Positions 7,300 through 16,053 of a stretch of 44,041 nt of DNA are shown here, piece by piece. This stretch comes from Nanobdellota archaeon (lineage in GTDB: Archaea; Nanobdellota; Nanobdellia; Woesearchaeales; SM23-78): positions 1 to 44,041 of the forward strand of contig JAHJQO010000031.1 of the NCBI GenBank assembly GCA_018819305.1, written 5' to 3'. Every line of letters begins with the position of its first letter. Positions within the stretch are counted from its first letter, which is position 1. The notes below the pieces were generated by a model. It was not told the DNA's origin and searched no databases. It was given only the letters and a program-made list of their open reading frames with translations. The position numbers were made by a program, and so were the translations under genes.

Positions 7300-8106
7300 A
7301 TGGGCGTGCATGGAACTGATGAATTATTGATTGTGAACAGCAAGAATAAGAAAGATGTAGAGACTGTTCTGAGCGCTTACCGCTCTGTTCTTTCAGATAT
7401 TTCATATGCCAGCATGCCAATTACCTCTGGAACCAGATATTATAATGTTCTTGAAGAATACGAAGTCAAATCCATTTCTGAGCTTCTGGAAAAAGATAAA
7501 GATGCTCTTGTTAAAAAAATTATTGAGCCCAATATTGAAGAAGGAGTTGCTTTTGCAAGAAGCCTGACTGGAAAAACAAAATATCCTGTGGTTGCACCAG
7601 GCATGTTTGAGCCTAAAAAAAACAGATGGAGCCAGGAGGACTACATGTTTTTATGGTATCGAGTTATTGAACAGAAATCAGCACAGCTTCATTTTATAGA
7701 TGGCTGGGAATATTCAAATGGTGCAGCGCAGGAGTTTGTAAGAGGTATTGAGATGCAGTTTGGTTTTGTTAACCCCATAAATGGAATGGAATATTTTCCC
7801 AGTTCCAACAGAGAAGAATTGGAAAAAGAATATCAACGCTTAAAAAAAGTAAAGCTCTTGGATAATGATAAAAAAGAACTCAGGATTCATCATGGAATCC
7901 ATATGCTATCACATTCAATTCTTAATCTTGAGAAAAGAGGTTTTGATGTGAAATCATTGTCCCAGTCACTTCATAAATTATTTTCTGTTGGCACTTATTA
8001 TCAAACCAAGCTTGACCAACGTCCATATGACTTTTATGCTCCTTTTCAAATCGAAATATTCATGGAAGGTATTTATCCAAGACTACATGAACTCACTAAA
8101 GACTAA
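7300..8106 (+). CDS. Hypothetical protein, possible deoxyribosyltransferase-like fold
   Basis: 268 residues, no signal peptide or membrane helix. The middle segment reads HFIDGWEYSNGAAQEFVRG, whose GW-x-x-S-x-G-A-x-x-E pattern resembles the C-terminal active-site region of nucleoside 2-deoxyribosyltransferase-like proteins; the rest does not let me assign it. A His-rich helix, LRIHHGIHMLSHSILNL, follows. The gene stands alone behind its own promoter after the palindromic element. The fold suggestion is weak inference. Confidence 0.55.
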   Translation: MGVHGTDELLIVNSKNKKDVETVLSAYRSVLSDISYASMPITSGTRYYNVLEEYEVKSISELLEKDKDALVKKIIEPNIEEGVAFARSLTGKTKYPVVAPGMFEPKKNRWSQEDYMFLWYRVIEQKSAQLHFIDGWEYSNGAAQEFVRGIEMQFGFVNPINGMEYFPSSNREELEKEYQRLKKVKLLDNDKKELRIHHGIHMLSHSILNLEKRGFDVKSLSQSLHKLFSVGTYYQTKLDQRPYDFYAPFQIEIFMEGIYPRLHELTKD

Positions 8107-8122
8107 AAAAGAATTCTAAATA

Positions 8123-8620
8123 TCAAGATATATCTACACCGCAAGGTGTGCCGCCGACAGTCACATTAGGGCTGCCTATTCCTGTCTTTTGACCTATCAT
8201 TATAATGTTTCCTTCAGCATCTTCAAAAAATATGCAAAAATGTCCTCTTATTCCAAGCTGGTTTTTTATTTCTTCATAATTATCAGATACATTAAGAACA
8301 AACGCATCAAATTTTGTCTTATCTATAACATCCGCCTGAAGAAATCCAATTTCATGATTTTTTTCAAGCTCTATTTTCAGGGATTCTGCTTCTGATTCAA
8401 GATCTTTTAAACCTTTGTTCTGCCTTGCACCCATAGTCACATAGAATACAAGGATTATAGATACAAATATCACTACAGCTAATAATACATCTACACTCCA
8501 AACTTGGCCTCTTCCCATTTCCTCTTTTTTTCCTCTGGATTCCTTTTTATGAACAAGCTCTTTTTTAGAAACTCGCCTCTTTTTTGAAACCCTCTTTTTC
8601 TTATTTTTCTTACGAGCCAT
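8123..8620 (-). CDS. Membrane protein with pilin-like N-terminal helix
   Basis: 165 residues. The first 35 are extremely rich in Lys and Arg, followed by GQVWSVDVLLAVVIFVSII, a hydrophobic segment that looks like the H-domain of archaeal type IV pilin-like proteins. The remainder is an extracytoplasmic domain with a charged helix and two Cys. In DPANN genomes such proteins with a GQ(V/A)WS-D motif before the membrane helix are common, from general knowledge. Processing by a prepilin peptidase is possible but not shown. It is convergent with the hypothetical protein before it. Confidence 0.6.
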   Translation of the reverse strand: MARKKNKKKRVSKKRRVSKKELVHKKESRGKKEEMGRGQVWSVDVLLAVVIFVSIILVFYVTMGARQNKGLKDLESEAESLKIELEKNHEIGFLQADVIDKTKFDAFVLNVSDNYEEIKNQLGIRGHFCIFFEDAEGNIIMIGQKTGIGSPNVTVGGTPCGVDIS

Positions 8621-8800
8621 TTTACCTTTTTAATACTTTGCATTTTCTGATTTAGAACTTTTTATATTTTGTTATTCTAAAATCTCAAAAAGCTTTTCGA
8701 CGAGAGCAATCGAAAACTTTATAAAGGTTTCTCTGTTTCGGTTTATAAATCTATCGCAACATTAACAAGTTATGAGAAAACTTGCAACGGGGGGAAATCA

Positions 8801-9724
8801 ATGTCATTTGTCAAAAAATGTCCTGAGTGTGGCGGAATAAATTTATTCTGGAACAAAGAAAAAGGGGAAATCATCTGCAGAGACTGCGGACTTGTTGTAG
8901 AAGACAAGATGGTCGATTTTGGCCAGGAATGGAGAGAATTCGACAGCTCAGACGCAGATAAAATGAGAAGAACTGGAGCTCCTATGAGCTACACCCAGTT
9001 TGACCAAGGATTAGGAACAGAAGTAGGTAAAAAAGCAGATTTATACCAGCTTGGCGGCAAAGCCAAGAACAAGTTCTTTAGATTAAGAAAATGGCAGCAA
9101 AGAATCAGCACAGCAATCGAAAGAAACCTAAAGCTAGCGCTTTCTGAACTTAAAAGAGTTAGTTCATACTTAAGGCTGCCTGGAAGTGTTGAAGAAGAAG
9201 CAGCCAGAATCTATACTCTGGCAGTTCAAAAAGGCCTTGTAAGAGGAAGAAGCATGGAATCTGTTGTTGCAGGAGCACTTTATGCAGCCTGCAGAAGGCA
9301 TGATGTGCCAAGAACCCTTGATGAACTGGGAGAAGCTTCTAACATTGAAAAAAAAGAAATCGGAAGAACCTACAGATTTGTAACAAGAGAACTTGGAATC
9401 AAAATTCTACCAAGCAATCCTGCTGATTATATTCCAAGATTTGCCTCAAGCTTAAAGCTAAGTGCAGAAACTCAGAGCAAAGCAGTTGAGATTATTGAAG
9501 AAGCACAGCGTGTTGAATTGACTTCTGGAAGAGGCCCAACAGGAATTGCAGCTGCAGCTCTTTATGTAGCAGCTCTTATCAATGGGGAAAAAAGAACCCA
9601 GAGAGAAGTTGCAGATGTTGCTGGCGTAACAGAAGTAACCATCAGGAACAGATACAAAGAGCTTCTTGACAAGCTAAAGCTTGAGAAAGAAATCAAGAAA
9701 ATCAAGAAGAAGAGACGCGGGTAA
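8801..9724 (+). CDS. tfb: Transcription initiation factor B (TFB)
   Basis: 307 residues. The N-terminal zinc ribbon has C7, C10, C26 and C29 (KCPECGG and ICRDCG), followed by the B-finger/linker with EWREFDSSDADKMRRTGAP. Two cyclin-like repeats follow: one includes RSMESVVAGALYAACRR and the other GRGPTGIAAAALYVAALI, then the helix-turn-helix TQREVADVAGVTEVTIRNRY that contacts the BRE. TFB recruits RNA polymerase to TBP-bound promoters. Length is normal for the family and all zinc ligands are present. A GGGGG tract lies 7 bases before the ATG. Confidence 0.96.
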   Translation: MSFVKKCPECGGINLFWNKEKGEIICRDCGLVVEDKMVDFGQEWREFDSSDADKMRRTGAPMSYTQFDQGLGTEVGKKADLYQLGGKAKNKFFRLRKWQQRISTAIERNLKLALSELKRVSSYLRLPGSVEEEAARIYTLAVQKGLVRGRSMESVVAGALYAACRRHDVPRTLDELGEASNIEKKEIGRTYRFVTRELGIKILPSNPADYIPRFASSLKLSAETQSKAVEIIEEAQRVELTSGRGPTGIAAAALYVAALINGEKRTQREVADVAGVTEVTIRNRYKELLDKLKLEKEIKKIKKKRRG

Positions 9725-9951
9725 AGCAGATTAAAATCTTTTAAGTTCTTTAAATGTTTTATTCAAAACATTTATATACATTTTATACTACCTCCTATTT
9801 ATGTTTCAGTTAAACTCATTTAAAATAGCAGAACATATTGATTCAAGTTATTGTATTTGTTGTTGCTAATTCTTTTCAGAGGCTTTCAAATTTATTAAAC
9901 TTTTTTTAAAATATAAACATAATCAAAAACTAAAAAGACACTAAGAAAAAC

Positions 9952-9958
9952 AAGGAGG
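9952..9958 (+). promoter_or_regulatory. Strong Shine-Dalgarno site
   Basis: AAGGAGG lies 8 bases before the ATG at 9967. It is the fullest Shine-Dalgarno match in the window, where most genes show GGTGAT-type sites or none, and it fixes the start of the cysteine synthase gene. Confidence 0.8.
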
Positions 9959-9966
9959 ATAAAAAA

Positions 9967-10860
9967 ATGTACAAAAACATACTACAAACAATTGGAGCAA
10001 CACCACTTGTAAGAATTAACAGGCTTAACCCTAATAAGAATGTTACAATTTATGCAAAGCTAGAAGGATTTAACCCTACAGGAAGTATCAAGGACAGAAT
10101 TGCCTTGAAAATGATTGAGCAGGCAGAAAATGAAGGCAAACTTGATAATAGCAAAACAATTATTGAGCCAACATCCGGAAATACTGGAATTGGTCTTGCT
10201 ATGATTGCAGTAGTCAAGGGATATAATTTGGAAATTGTTATGAGCAAAGCAGTGTCTATTGAAAGGCAGAAAATGATTAAGGCTTTTGGTGCAAAGATTA
10301 CTTTAACAGAGGCAGAACTTGGCACAGATGGAGCCATTCAAAAGGCAAGAGAGCTTGTAAAGAAATATCCTAACAAATATTTTATGCCAGACCAGTTTTC
10401 TAACAAATATAACAAGCTTGCGCATTACAAGACAACTGCTGAAGAAATATGGAAAGATACTGCGGGAGAAATTAATTATTTTGTTTCATCATTAGGAACT
10501 TCAGGAACTATTATGGGAATCGGCAAAGCACTCAAGGAGAATAACCCCAACATAAAAATTGTTAGTGCTCATCCTGTAAAAGGACATTATATTCAAGGTC
10601 TAAAAAATATGGAAGAAGCCATTGTTCCTGCAATTTATGATCCTTCTCAAATTGATGAGACAATAATGGTCAGTACTGAAGATGCTTATAGAATAGCCAG
10701 AGACATTGTCAAAAAAGAAGGTATTTTCGTTGGCATGAGCAGCGGGGCAGCAATGTACGCCGCAATAGAAATCGCTAAGAAAATTGATAAAGGGACTATT
10801 GTCGTGATTTTTCCAGATCGGGGAGAGAAATATTTGAGCACTGACCTATTTAAGGTTTAA
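9967..10860 (+). CDS. cysK: PLP-dependent cysteine synthase
   Basis: 297 residues. The PLP lysine is K42 in PTGSIKDR, and PTSGNTG (68-74) is the substrate-binding loop of O-acetylserine sulfhydrylases. IVSAHPVKGHYIQGL and VGMSSGAA complete the family pattern. The enzyme makes cysteine from O-acetylserine (or O-phosphoserine) and sulfide in the cytoplasm. The choice between CysK, CysM and the archaeal phosphoserine type is uncertain. No serine acetyltransferase lies nearby. The strong AAGGAGG site and bacterial look of the protein suggest possible transfer, as inference only. Confidence 0.88.
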   Translation: MYKNILQTIGATPLVRINRLNPNKNVTIYAKLEGFNPTGSIKDRIALKMIEQAENEGKLDNSKTIIEPTSGNTGIGLAMIAVVKGYNLEIVMSKAVSIERQKMIKAFGAKITLTEAELGTDGAIQKARELVKKYPNKYFMPDQFSNKYNKLAHYKTTAEEIWKDTAGEINYFVSSLGTSGTIMGIGKALKENNPNIKIVSAHPVKGHYIQGLKNMEEAIVPAIYDPSQIDETIMVSTEDAYRIARDIVKKEGIFVGMSSGAAMYAAIEIAKKIDKGTIVVIFPDRGEKYLSTDLFKV

Positions 10861-10897
10861 ATCTAAAAAGTTTTTAAATTGTTTTTAATTTCTTCTT

Positions 10898-11305
10898 ATG
10901 AAAATGATAAATGCAGTACTCTTAATACTTGAAAAAGATGGAAAAATAGTTTTTGGCCGCAGAGCAGGAACTAAGCAATCTCTGCCTGGAAGATGGAGTC
11001 TTCCTTCTGAGAAGATTGAGCCAGGTGAAAACTTAGAAACTGCTGTCAGGAGATGTGCTGAACATGAACTTAATCTGCTCAATTTATCTAATATCACCAA
11101 ATACGACCAAATCGAAGTGCATAAAGAAGGAGAAGATAAAATCCTTTATTTCTTTAAAGCAAATTATGAAGGACATCCTTTTCCTGCTGCTCAAAACGAG
11201 CTAACCAAATTAGAACATCACACTTTCAAAGACTTCTTTGCAAAATACAAGGATGAAGAAATAGGCCGTGGTCTGCAGTATTTAAGGGCGAAAATGAATT
11301 ATTAA
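10898..11305 (+). CDS. Nudix-fold protein with degenerate Nudix box
   Basis: 135 residues. The start, INAVLLILEKDGKIVFGRRAG, and SLPGRWSLPSEKIEPGENLE are typical Nudix fold. The Nudix box should read G-x5-E-x7-R-E-U-x-E-E-x-G-U, but here it is AVRRCAEHELNL: the Glu after Arg is Cys, the first Glu of the EE pair is His, and the leading Gly is Ser. Two metal ligands are therefore altered, so the protein may bind rather than hydrolyse nucleotides, or use different ligands. It follows the cysteine synthase by 37 bases on the same strand. Confidence 0.72.
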   Translation: MKMINAVLLILEKDGKIVFGRRAGTKQSLPGRWSLPSEKIEPGENLETAVRRCAEHELNLLNLSNITKYDQIEVHKEGEDKILYFFKANYEGHPFPAAQNELTKLEHHTFKDFFAKYKDEEIGRGLQYLRAKMNY

Positions 11306-11342
11306 TAAAAAGAATTATTTTAAAAGTCACTTAAACACATAT

Positions 11343-11639
11343 TTACCGCAGTAAATAATCTGTTAACATTGCCACATCAAAAAGAAATTCCTGTCGGGAT
11401 TTGTTCCAGCTTCTTGAGTCAAGATAATCCAGGGCTTGTTCCCAAGTATCTTGCTGGCCTAATTTTTCAAGTTCTCTGCATAAATAAACTACCTGCACAA
11501 CATCTTGACTCTCTGCATACGAGCCTGACCAGTCCCAAACATAATCAGTAAGAGTTTGCCTAAGTCTTTTTTGCAAAGAAGTTATTTGCTTTACATGATC
11601 TTCATTTAATTCATGATGTTCATTTGCTGGGTTATTCAT
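11343..11639 (-). CDS. Hypothetical protein
   Basis: 98 residues from the ATG at 11639. The frame is open upstream to 11735, but that start would overlap the MGMT gene, and GGTG lies just before the chosen ATG. The protein is soluble and helical, rich in Gln, Glu and Trp, without recognised motif. It lies 43 bases downstream of the MGMT gene on the same strand and may be co-transcribed. Confidence 0.55.
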   Translation of the reverse strand: MNNPANEHHELNEDHVKQITSLQKRLRQTLTDYVWDWSGSYAESQDVVQVVYLCRELEKLGQQDTWEQALDYLDSRSWNKSRQEFLFDVAMLTDYLLR

Positions 11640-11682
11640 TTTTTCACCATTATTGTTTGAAAAAGGAAACAAATCATCATAT

Positions 11683-11997
11683 TTATACTTTATGAATGCA
11701 AGAATTATCCACTTTTCCCAATTTAAAAACAACACCTTCTTTCCTCAGCAACGCAATTTTCTCAGAAATTGCCTTTCCTTTTATCTTTCCTTTGAACCCA
11801 CCGATACTACCATCAGCACTCACAACCCTGTGGCAGGGAACTTTTGGTGCAAATGGATTTGTTCGCATTGCCTGACCAATAGCTCTAGGACTTGTTTTCA
11901 GCTTCTTAGCAAGAACACCATAAGTTGTGACTTTGCCTCTGGGAACTGTTTTTAGAAGTTTGTACACGCGCTTTTGAAATGGTGTGGTTTGAGTCAT
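11683..11997 (-). CDS. ogt: Methylated-DNA-protein-cysteine methyltransferase, DNA-binding domain only
   Basis: 104 residues, about the DNA-binding half of MGMT/Ogt. PCHRVV carries the methyl-accepting Cys (C55), RAIGQAMRTNPFAP has the arginine finger of the DNA-binding helix, and TTYGVLAKKL is the conserved Tyr segment. The protein directly removes O6-alkyl groups from guanine and is used up in the process. The N-terminal ribonuclease-like domain of larger homologues is absent. The Cys is present, so it is not an alkyltransferase-like protein. It is followed by a hypothetical gene on the same strand. Confidence 0.88.
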   Translation of the reverse strand: MTQTTPFQKRVYKLLKTVPRGKVTTYGVLAKKLKTSPRAIGQAMRTNPFAPKVPCHRVVSADGSIGGFKGKIKGKAISEKIALLRKEGVVFKLGKVDNSCIHKV

Positions 11998-12031
11998 TTT
12001 TTAATTTTCATAAAAAAAATAATTCTTTCCC

Positions 12032-12162
12032 AGCAAAATTGTTTTTGCCAGTTCGCTCGACATAATTTAAGCAGATTAATCAAAAGAAATTATGTTCCAA
12101 ACCAGTGTCTTACGAGGTCAATCAGTCTCGCTCACATAATTGGCATAAACAACAATTTTGCT
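12032..12162. repeat. Palindromic intergenic repeat, copy 3, 12-bp terminal inverted repeats
   Basis: AGCAAAATTGTT (12032-12043) and AACAATTTTGCT (12151-12162) are perfect reverse complements, continued inward by TTTGCCA and TGGCA. Interior blocks CAGTTCGC (12049) and TCTTACGA (12108), then CTCGCTCACA, match the copy at 7.1 kb with 59 versus 61 bases between them. The right arm abuts the stop codon of the nucleotidyltransferase gene. Confidence 0.65.
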
Positions 12163-12998
12163 TATTTCAATCCTTCCCATTCTCTTTCAGCATTTGAGAA
12201 TCTTTCTGGTGTGCCTGTGTCAAACCATTGTCCTGAGAACACATATCCGAGAAGCTTATCATTTGATGCAAGTCTTGGGAAAACATAGTTCTCTACCATT
12301 GAAAATCCTTCTGGCACCATTTTCAGAACTTCTGGCTCAAAAATATATAATCCTGCGCTGATAAGATTGCTGGGTGCTGCTTTTTTATTTGGTTTTTCAA
12401 TAAAAGTCATAATCCTATTGCCATTCATCACAGCAACTCCATAACTAGAAGGGTCTTCTGCTGTTGTTAATGCAATGGTTGCAACGCCTTTGTTTTTTCT
12501 GTGAAACATAAACATATCTTCTAAATCTATGTCTTTTAATTCATCTCCATTCATTAGTATAAATGTGCTGTCAACCTTGTCTTTTAAGAGAGTCAGTGGT
12601 CCTCCTGTTCCAAGAGGTGCTTCTTCTTCAACATAACTAATATTTACACCAAGCTGGCTGCCGTCTCCAAAGTATTCTTTTATTTTATCTCCTTTATGAC
12701 CTACACTTATAATAATATCTTTTATACCATGTCTTTTGAGCAGTTCAATATTGTGTTCCAAAATTGGCTTATCATTAATTCTTAGCATTGGCTTAGGTAG
12801 AAAGTTGGTCATTGGCTTCATTCTTGCGCCTTTGCCTCCTGCTAAAATGACTGCTTTGGATGGCTTGTTTTCTCCAAAAGCCTTTGTGAGCAAAAGCTCT
12901 ACTGCATGGCTTCTGTTTTTCACATCTATGCCGTTGACTGAATTATCAACTTTTTCCAGAACACCTTTCTCAATGGTAAGCGTAACTCTCTCTTTCAT
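12162..12998 (-). CDS. Sugar nucleotidyltransferase with N-terminal ribbon-helix-helix domain
   Basis: 278 residues. The first 42 residues (ERVTLTIEKGVLEKVDNSV, then RSHAVELLLTKAF) form a CopG-like ribbon-helix-helix DNA-binding domain. From residue 47, AVILAGGKGARMKPMT is the pyrophosphorylase signature, LPKPMLRINDKPILEHNI the sugar-phosphate region, and MNGDELKDIDL the metal-binding segment. Relatives activate sugar 1-phosphates with a nucleoside triphosphate (GlmU, ManC or RfbA type); the specific sugar is not readable. It has a GGTGAT ribosome site before the ATG. The fusion suggests a nucleotide-sugar enzyme that may regulate its own gene, which is inference. PGI/PMI at 22.4 kb could supply related sugar phosphates. 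Confidence 0.85.
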   Translation of the reverse strand: MKERVTLTIEKGVLEKVDNSVNGIDVKNRSHAVELLLTKAFGENKPSKAVILAGGKGARMKPMTNFLPKPMLRINDKPILEHNIELLKRHGIKDIIISVGHKGDKIKEYFGDGSQLGVNISYVEEEAPLGTGGPLTLLKDKVDSTFILMNGDELKDIDLEDMFMFHRKNKGVATIALTTAEDPSSYGVAVMNGNRIMTFIEKPNKKAAPSNLISAGLYIFEPEVLKMVPEGFSMVENYVFPRLASNDKLLGYVFSGQWFDTGTPERFSNAEREWEGLK

Positions 12999-13157
12999 AT
13001 TATCACCTGTTACTTTATATTCCTCTTTTTAGATGGAGAAAAAAAGTAATGAACCTCTATTTTTAAAGTTTTTGATTTATATGATGAAGTATGATACAGT
13101 ACCACAATATTTAAATATTGGAAAATACATCTTATGTATATACTCGAAAAATCAATG

Positions 13158-13181
13158 GGTGTGATTAAAAAGTTTTCACAC
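13158..13181. promoter_or_regulatory. Inverted half-sites before the small acidic gene
   Basis: GGTGTGA (13158-13164) and TTTCACAC (13174-13181) form an inverted repeat with a 9-base centre, 20 bases before the small gene's ATG and downstream of the TATA-like TTTAAATA near 13110. The half-site resembles the TTTCACACC arm at the TrmB-type regulator gene at 27.2 kb. A protein-binding site is possible; so is a weak RNA hairpin. Confidence 0.35.
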
Positions 13182-13201
13182 AAAACCGAGGGGTGTTTCG
13201 A

Positions 13202-13309
13202 ATGAGTGAATATATCGAAGAGCCTCTTGAAGTCGACCTTGAAGACATGGAAGGCAAAGATCCTGCAAGGGCAAGATTTATCAAGGGGTATCTGAAAGCA
13301 ATGATTTAA
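13202..13309 (+). CDS. Small acidic protein
   Basis: 35 residues: MSEYIEEPLEVDLEDMEGK, then DPARARFIKGYLKAMI. GAGGGGTG lies just before the ATG at a good Shine-Dalgarno distance, and a TATA-like element lies about 90 bases upstream, so expression is likely. The N-terminal half is strongly acidic and the C-terminal half a short basic amphipathic helix. It fills an otherwise empty gap between two minus-strand genes. No family recognised. Confidence 0.55.
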   Translation: MSEYIEEPLEVDLEDMEGKDPARARFIKGYLKAMI

Positions 13310-13359
13310 GTGAAAAGATAAGAAAACTCTTTCATGAGGGGGACTGCTCGCATCATGCG

Positions 13360-14649
13360 TCATACCAACTCTGCTTCTAGGTAATTCTGTTTAACTCTTT
13401 TGACCTTTACTTCAACAATAGAACCTATTTTTAGTTTGCAGTTCTTAATAGCTACGAGCTTATAAAACTCATTTCTACCAAGCATAGAGTTATTTTTTCC
13501 AATTTCATCAATAATTATCTTTCCTTTCCAGCCAATCCACTCATTATTGGTTATTATTTTTGCCTGCAGATTCACCAGTCCTTTAGACCTCTTCTTCACT
13601 GTCTTTGTAGGAACACGTTTCATCTTAAATGCTCTTGTTCCCTGACGCGGGCTGAATTTAGTCATATTAACAACAGGAATTTTGAGTTCTTGCAAAAGCC
13701 TGCAGGTTTTTTCAAAATCATCTTCTGTTTCTCCAGGAAAACCAGAAATTATGTCAGTAGCAATAGTGATGTCAGGAATTTCTTTTCTTAATATTTTTAC
13801 AATTCTGACAAAATCCTCAACTTTATATTTTCGATTCATTAATTTCAAAATCTTGTTGCTGCCGCTCTGCACAGGAAGATGCGCAAACTTAAACATATTT
13901 GGATGCTTGAAAAGTTCAGCAAGCTCATCAACAAAAACCAAAGCATGATCTGGGTTAAGCATGCCAAGTCTGATTTTATAATCATCATTTACACCCTTAA
14001 AACCTTTTATACTCAGCAATTCTTTTAGAAGCACAGGAAGATTAGAGCCAATGTCTTTTCCATAAGCACCAGTGTCCTGGCTGGTCAGCCAAATCTCTTT
14101 AACACCATCTTTAACAGCATTTTCAAATTGTTTTTTAATGGCTTTAATATCATAGCTCATAAGCTGGCCTCGCGCAAAACGGGTTTTGCAATAAGAACAA
14201 GCACCCAAGCAGCCAATGTTCAGAGGAATAATCTCAACCACATTGTTTTTTCTGACCTTGGGTAGATTTAATCTGGGATTCTTGCTGTCTTTCAGGATTC
14301 TGACAATATTTCCAGCAGCAGTCTCCTCAACCACATCAACTATCTTATCCAAACTCTTAACACCAAGCAAAGAAACATTTTTTAATCTTACATCATGCTG
14401 TTCTGACTGAGGAATACATCCGGCAACAACAACTTTCTTATTTATATTATTCATCTTATCTAATTCAGAAAAAAACTTTTTCTCAGTATTATCCTTGACA
14501 ATGCAGGTGTTAAACAAAACCAGGTCTGCATTCTCAACACTATCAACCATCTTATGACCTGCTTTAACAAGAAAACCAGCCATGACCTCGCTGTCAGATT
14601 GATTAAGAGTACAGCCAAATGTTTTGATGAATATTTTTAATTTCTTCAT
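13360..14649 (-). CDS. mtaB: tRNA threonylcarbamoyladenosine methylthiotransferase (MtaB/CDKAL1 type)
   Basis: 429 residues, radical SAM methylthiotransferase. The N-terminal domain carries C13, C49 and C78 (KTFGCTLNQSDS, FNTCIV, AGCIPQ) for the auxiliary 4Fe-4S cluster, and the radical SAM cluster is C147, C151, C154 in GCLGACSYC. SGFPGETEDDF is a typical conserved segment, and a TRAM RNA-binding domain ends the protein. Archaeal e-MtaB enzymes convert t6A37 to ms2t6A37 in ANN-reading tRNAs. All six Cys are present and the length is normal. Confidence 0.9.
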   Translation of the reverse strand: MKKLKIFIKTFGCTLNQSDSEVMAGFLVKAGHKMVDSVENADLVLFNTCIVKDNTEKKFFSELDKMNNINKKVVVAGCIPQSEQHDVRLKNVSLLGVKSLDKIVDVVEETAAGNIVRILKDSKNPRLNLPKVRKNNVVEIIPLNIGCLGACSYCKTRFARGQLMSYDIKAIKKQFENAVKDGVKEIWLTSQDTGAYGKDIGSNLPVLLKELLSIKGFKGVNDDYKIRLGMLNPDHALVFVDELAELFKHPNMFKFAHLPVQSGSNKILKLMNRKYKVEDFVRIVKILRKEIPDITIATDIISGFPGETEDDFEKTCRLLQELKIPVVNMTKFSPRQGTRAFKMKRVPTKTVKKRSKGLVNLQAKIITNNEWIGWKGKIIIDEIGKNNSMLGRNEFYKLVAIKNCKLKIGSIVEVKVKRVKQNYLEAELV

Positions 14650-14700
14650 GATAAGTACAAGAAAAAAAGGTTATTAATAAAGTTTTTAGTTTCTCTGCCA

Positions 14701-15357
14701 TCACAATATCTTTATTATCCCCAGAATAGCATCAGCCTTATTACCTGCACATTTAAACACAAAGCCATCTTCTTTCAACTCATTTTCTCTTCCTTTGTAT
14801 CTATGAGGCACTTTGAAAAGTTTTGAGAAATCATAAACAATTGCAATATCAATTCTGATAGGTTCTCCACGGTCTGTAATTGGCCAAAAATAAAATGGTT
14901 CTAAAAAATGCTTAAAATAGACATCCTTATTATTAATTGCAAAATCCAAGGCAAAAAAATCTATGTGTGCATTATCAAGGTTTTCATATCTGTCTCCTTT
15001 TCTGGCAGGATTATATCTATCATGGCCAATTTTTTTGATTATTTTAATAAGCTCATCTGCTGATTTTCCTTTGTGCTCTTGCGAACCCAGTGCTCTGATA
15101 ACAACTTCTTTTCCAATAAAATGTTTTTTCAGGCATTTGTCAATTTTGGCACCAATCTTTTCAAAATCAGGCTTATTATCCCAATATATTTGAGGAATCT
15201 TGACATTATACCAAGTAGTAACAGCATAATTTGATTTTTTAGAAGTTTTAGAAGTATTCCTAAAAACTTTTAGCTTGTATTCAGGCACAGATATTTGATA
15301 AACAGGTATTTCATTCATACCAGAACATGATTTGTTTTTGTTTATTAATCTTTTCAT
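14701..15357 (-). CDS. Hypothetical protein
   Basis: 218 residues, soluble, without signal peptide or membrane helix. Aromatic-rich stretches (VTTWYNVKIPQIYWDN, FLEPFYFWPITDRG) and a possible acidic segment, HIDFFALDFAIN, are visible but do not match a family I know. It is upstream of the methylthiotransferase on the same strand with a 51-base gap, and divergent from the methyltransferase. Function unknown. Confidence 0.55.
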   Translation of the reverse strand: MKRLINKNKSCSGMNEIPVYQISVPEYKLKVFRNTSKTSKKSNYAVTTWYNVKIPQIYWDNKPDFEKIGAKIDKCLKKHFIGKEVVIRALGSQEHKGKSADELIKIIKKIGHDRYNPARKGDRYENLDNAHIDFFALDFAINNKDVYFKHFLEPFYFWPITDRGEPIRIDIAIVYDFSKLFKVPHRYKGRENELKEDGFVFKCAGNKADAILGIIKIL

Positions 15358-15403
15358 CGAAGCAGGCGATTGATTTATATAAATAATTAGATTTACTTAT
15401 CAT

Positions 15404-16051
15404 ATGGCAGATTGGAAAGAAATTTATAGGGAGCAAGGGACAGTACAAGCAAATCCGAGCAAACAAATAGTAAAATTAGTGCCCCTTCTTAAAAGAGAAG
15501 GTATAGAAAAAGTATTAGATTTGGGATGTGGAACTGGAAGACACGTTAAGTATTTGGCTCTGGCAGGTTTTTACGTTGTCGGGACAGATTATTCAAATGA
15601 TGCCATTGCAGAAGCAAAGAGATTAGTTGCAGGTTTATCAAATATTGAATTGATTCAAAGTGAAATGTCACACATTCCTTATGAAGACAGTTTCTTTGAT
15701 GCTGTTATTTGTAGCCATGTGGTTCAACATGGTTTAAGGAGCGATAGAGATAAATCATTTTACGAGATGTGGCGAGTTTTAAGACCAAACGGACTTTTAT
15801 TTTTAAGAACCACATCTAGAAAACATAGAGTTTATGGAAAAGGTAAAGAAATAGAACCAGACACTTTCATAAATATATCTGAGTTGCCTGATGGTGATAC
15901 TCCACATCATTATTTTTCTGATGAAGAATTGAGAAAATGTTTATCAGGATTTGATATTGTTTATTTAGAGCATCATAGTTTTCCGCCAGAGCCAAATGAT
16001 TTTTGGAAGCATGGTTTAGAAGAATGGGTATTACTTGGAAAGAAGCGATAA
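15404..16051 (+). CDS. Class I SAM-dependent methyltransferase
   Basis: 215 residues, Rossmann-fold methyltransferase (Methyltransf_11 type). Motif I is VLDLGCGTGRHVKYLA, followed by the acidic GTDYSNDAI that binds the ribose of SAM, DAVICSHVVQHG (motif IV) and EMWRVLRPNGLLFL (motif V). These domains act on small molecules, lipids or tRNA; nothing nearby indicates the substrate. Expression is probably from a leaderless promoter with TTTATATAA about 26 bases before the ATG. It is convergent with the RelE-type pseudogene. Confidence 0.8.
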   Translation: MADWKEIYREQGTVQANPSKQIVKLVPLLKREGIEKVLDLGCGTGRHVKYLALAGFYVVGTDYSNDAIAEAKRLVAGLSNIELIQSEMSHIPYEDSFFDAVICSHVVQHGLRSDRDKSFYEMWRVLRPNGLLFLRTTSRKHRVYGKGKEIEPDTFINISELPDGDTPHHYFSDEELRKCLSGFDIVYLEHHSFPPEPNDFWKHGLEEWVLLGKKR

Positions 16052-16053
16052 TA

